Source: Nitrosopumilaceae archaeon
GTDB lineage: Archaea; Thermoproteota; Nitrososphaeria; Nitrososphaerales; Nitrosopumilaceae
Length of the DNA stretch: 6,242 nucleotides
Assembly: GCA_007571225.1 (NCBI GenBank)
Contig: RKRU01000119.1
Location: forward strand, 1 to 6,242
Direction: 5' to 3'
Shown here in pieces: positions 5,418-6,242 of this stretch. Below the pieces are notes generated by a model. The model saw only the letters and a list, made by a program, of their open reading frames with translations. It searched no databases and was not told the origin of the DNA. A program made the position numbers and the translations under genes. Every line of letters begins with the position of its first letter. Position 1 is the first letter of the stretch.

Positions 5418-5606
5418 ATGAGCAAAGTTAAAAAATCACTAGATCAAGAATATGAAGAAATTATTAAGCAAGCTCAAAAACAGCCAGGCATGGCCGAACT
5501 GATGAAGGTTTATGGCGAATATGATGAATACTTGATAAAATCACAGGCATATCTAGGGTTGCGGCGTACTGCGAAATACTTTTCTAACACCTCCTCTTCA
5601 TCATAG
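5418..5606 (+). CDS. Small charged helical protein upstream of a protease remnant, 62 residues
   Basis: The sequence begins MSKVKKSLDQEYEEIIKQAQ, has KQPGMAELMKVYGEYDEYL in the middle, and ends in a Ser/Thr tail (NTSSSS). It is predicted mostly helical, with no signal peptide and no membrane segment. The ATG at 5418 has a TATA-like box at the right distance. The stop is 9 bases before the ATG of the SDH-like protease remnant, so the two probably form one transcript. I recall, without being able to check here, similar short proteins encoded next to SDH-family genes in bacteria, which would make this a cognate partner. Codon use is AT-richer (more ATT and AAA) than in the genes upstream, suggesting a different origin. 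The function is unknown. Confidence 0.7.
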   Translation: MSKVKKSLDQEYEEIIKQAQKQPGMAELMKVYGEYDEYLIKSQAYLGLRRTAKYFSNTSSSS

Positions 5607-5615
5607 ATACTTAAA

Positions 5616-5918
5616 ATGCCTACTTGGGGAGAGATACTAAAAGAGCTGCAGACAGGCATGCAGAATGACAAAGACATAATTGACAAAACACGGAGAAAAT
5701 ATCTTGCGCTACTGAATCAAAAAACAGGGCGTAATACGATTTTTTATGCTACATCTTGGACACAGACGGGCAAAGCAATTGCAGATCCACAGGCTTTGAA
5801 CATCACCGATGAAGACATTCAGGGATTAATGGAGGTTGTGCACAATTTAAAAGATAATAGCCTTGACCTAATTTTACACAGTCCTGGAGGCTCTGCTGAG
5901 GCAACAGAATCCATATAG
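5616..5918 (+). pseudogene. Truncated SDH/ClpP-like serine protease (SDH_sah family)
   Basis: The 100-residue frame begins MPTWGEILKELQTGMQ. It carries NTIFYATSWTQTGKAIADPQ (47-66), ITDEDIQGLMEVVHNL, and LDLILHSPGGSAEATESI at the end. The His-Ser-Pro-Gly-Gly-Ser-Ala-Glu-Ala motif after a hydrophobic strand is characteristic of the SDH/SppA/ClpP-like fold. Full-length relatives are roughly 280-300 residues, with the nucleophilic serine in a later Met-Ser-Ala-type motif. Here TAG at 5916 (followed by TGA) ends the frame before that region, so the product cannot be an active protease of this family. Removing two bases near 5914-5917 would give Ile-Val-Ile-Leu-Ala-Lys-Phe, loosely like the expected continuation, so a frameshift followed by loss of the 3' part is possible. 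A perfect 14-bp palindrome (5933-5946) and a composition jump follow. The family call is good; the decay history is inferred. Confidence 0.75.
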
Positions 5919-5932
5919 TGATCCTCGCTAAA

Positions 5933-5946
5933 TTTTATGCATAAAA
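5933..5946. repeat. Perfect 14-bp palindrome at the protease breakpoint
   Basis: TTTTATGCATAAAA is fully self-complementary. It lies 15 bases after the protease remnant's stop, where homology-like sequence ends and a GC-rich stretch begins. It could mark a recombination or integration junction, or be a regulator site. Confidence 0.45.
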
Positions 5947-6060
5947 AATGAACTCTTATCCCGGCGGCGGTTGTGCGGAGACTGGAGGGGAAAAATCGCA
6001 CCGGGAGCGGGCGCGCAAGGCGGTTGCGGGGCCGCAAGCACCGCGGTCTGGTACGGATGC
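5947..6060. other. GC-rich, highly foldable island without a convincing gene
   Basis: About 90 bases from 5960 are strongly GC-rich against AT-rich flanks. Two strong hairpins are visible. In the first, CCCGG (5960-5964) pairs with CCGGG (6001-6005), continuing as TGCG (5974-5977) with CGCA (5997-6000). In the second, GCGGT (6020-6024) pairs with ACCGC (6040-6044), continuing as TGCG (6025-6028) with CGCA (6033-6036) around a GGGC loop. Open frames here exist but look unlike proteins. A GC-rich island in AT-rich DNA is a common sign of structured RNA, but no known RNA family was recognised. A foreign gene fragment is the alternative. Confidence 0.4.
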
Positions 6061-6229
6061 ATACATGTTTGTAAATATCATGAGTAAACTACCTCACTGC
6101 TGTGTGCACCATCGGCACACACGGCGTTCTACGTCAGATAATTGTATAGTGAATTGATCAAAAAATTTTTAGCTTAAATGTGTAGAATTTGACCCGCGCC
6201 GTTAAAGCCAAAAATCTAGATGTACAGGC
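6061..6229. other. Intergenic tail with a stem-loop and possible promoter
   Basis: TGTGTGC (6101-6107) and GCACACA (6115-6121) form a perfect 7-bp stem with a 7-base loop. An A6T5 run lies near 6160. GTTAAAGC (6201-6208) is a weak TATA-like box about 26 bases before an ATG at 6230, which could start a gene running off the window (only Met-Asn-Gly-Arg is visible). No gene is supported within the interval. Confidence 0.3.
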
Positions 6230-6242
6230 ATGAACGGAAGAA

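Noticed and set aside
5948..6157. 69-codon open frame through the GC-rich island
   Set aside because: Its composition changes abruptly along its length, it has no promoter at the right distance, all three frames are open across the GC-rich part, and strong hairpins explain that part better.

Overview
The window looks archaeal, most likely from the Thaumarchaeota (Nitrososphaeria, ammonia-oxidizer relatives). Coding sequence has moderate GC and uses ATA freely for Ile. Several genes have a TATA-like box about 25-28 bases before the start codon and little or no leader, as in leaderless archaeal transcription. The protein types also fit: an exported PF09826-type beta-propeller, a secreted Ig-like protein of a thaumarchaeal kind, and a very small C-x2-C/H-x2-C zinc-binding protein. 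The placement comes from reading alone; no database search was run.

Layout: (1) 1-2102, the 3' part of a large exported beta-propeller gene whose start lies upstream of the window, ending in four in-frame TAA codons and a trinucleotide tract. (2) 2124-2455, a gene-free spacer with several stem-loops. (3) 2456-2950 (+), an unrecognised 164-residue cytoplasmic protein, convergent with (4) a TPR protein at 3110-3469 (-). (5) Divergent from the TPR gene, a 55-residue Cys-containing small protein (3659-3826, +), then a hairpin and one copy of a dispersed repeat. (6) A 49-residue zinc-ribbon-like protein (4028-4177, +). (7) 4178-4646, a low-complexity spacer with a 9-bp tandem repeat, a duplicated 31-bp segment and a (CAA)8 tract. 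(8) A secreted Ig-like protein (4647-5090, +), followed within two bases by an 84-bp palindrome-ended element. That element carries the inverted second copy of the dispersed repeat. (9) An AT-richer two-gene unit at 5418-5918: a 62-residue protein and the N-terminal third of an SDH/ClpP-like serine protease, cut off before its catalytic serine. (10) 5919-6242, no convincing gene but a sharply GC-rich, foldable island.

The genes do not form one pathway. Each has its own promoter-like signal except the two-gene unit. The 5' half looks like chromosomal backbone. The part from about 3830 to the end has more accessory character: dispersed and tandem repeats, a palindrome-ended element, a decayed protease gene and abrupt base-composition changes. 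The most interesting unexplained items are the dispersed repeat pair bracketing 3940-5130, the decayed protease/partner pair with a perfect palindrome at its breakpoint, and two intergenic regions that could encode structured RNA.
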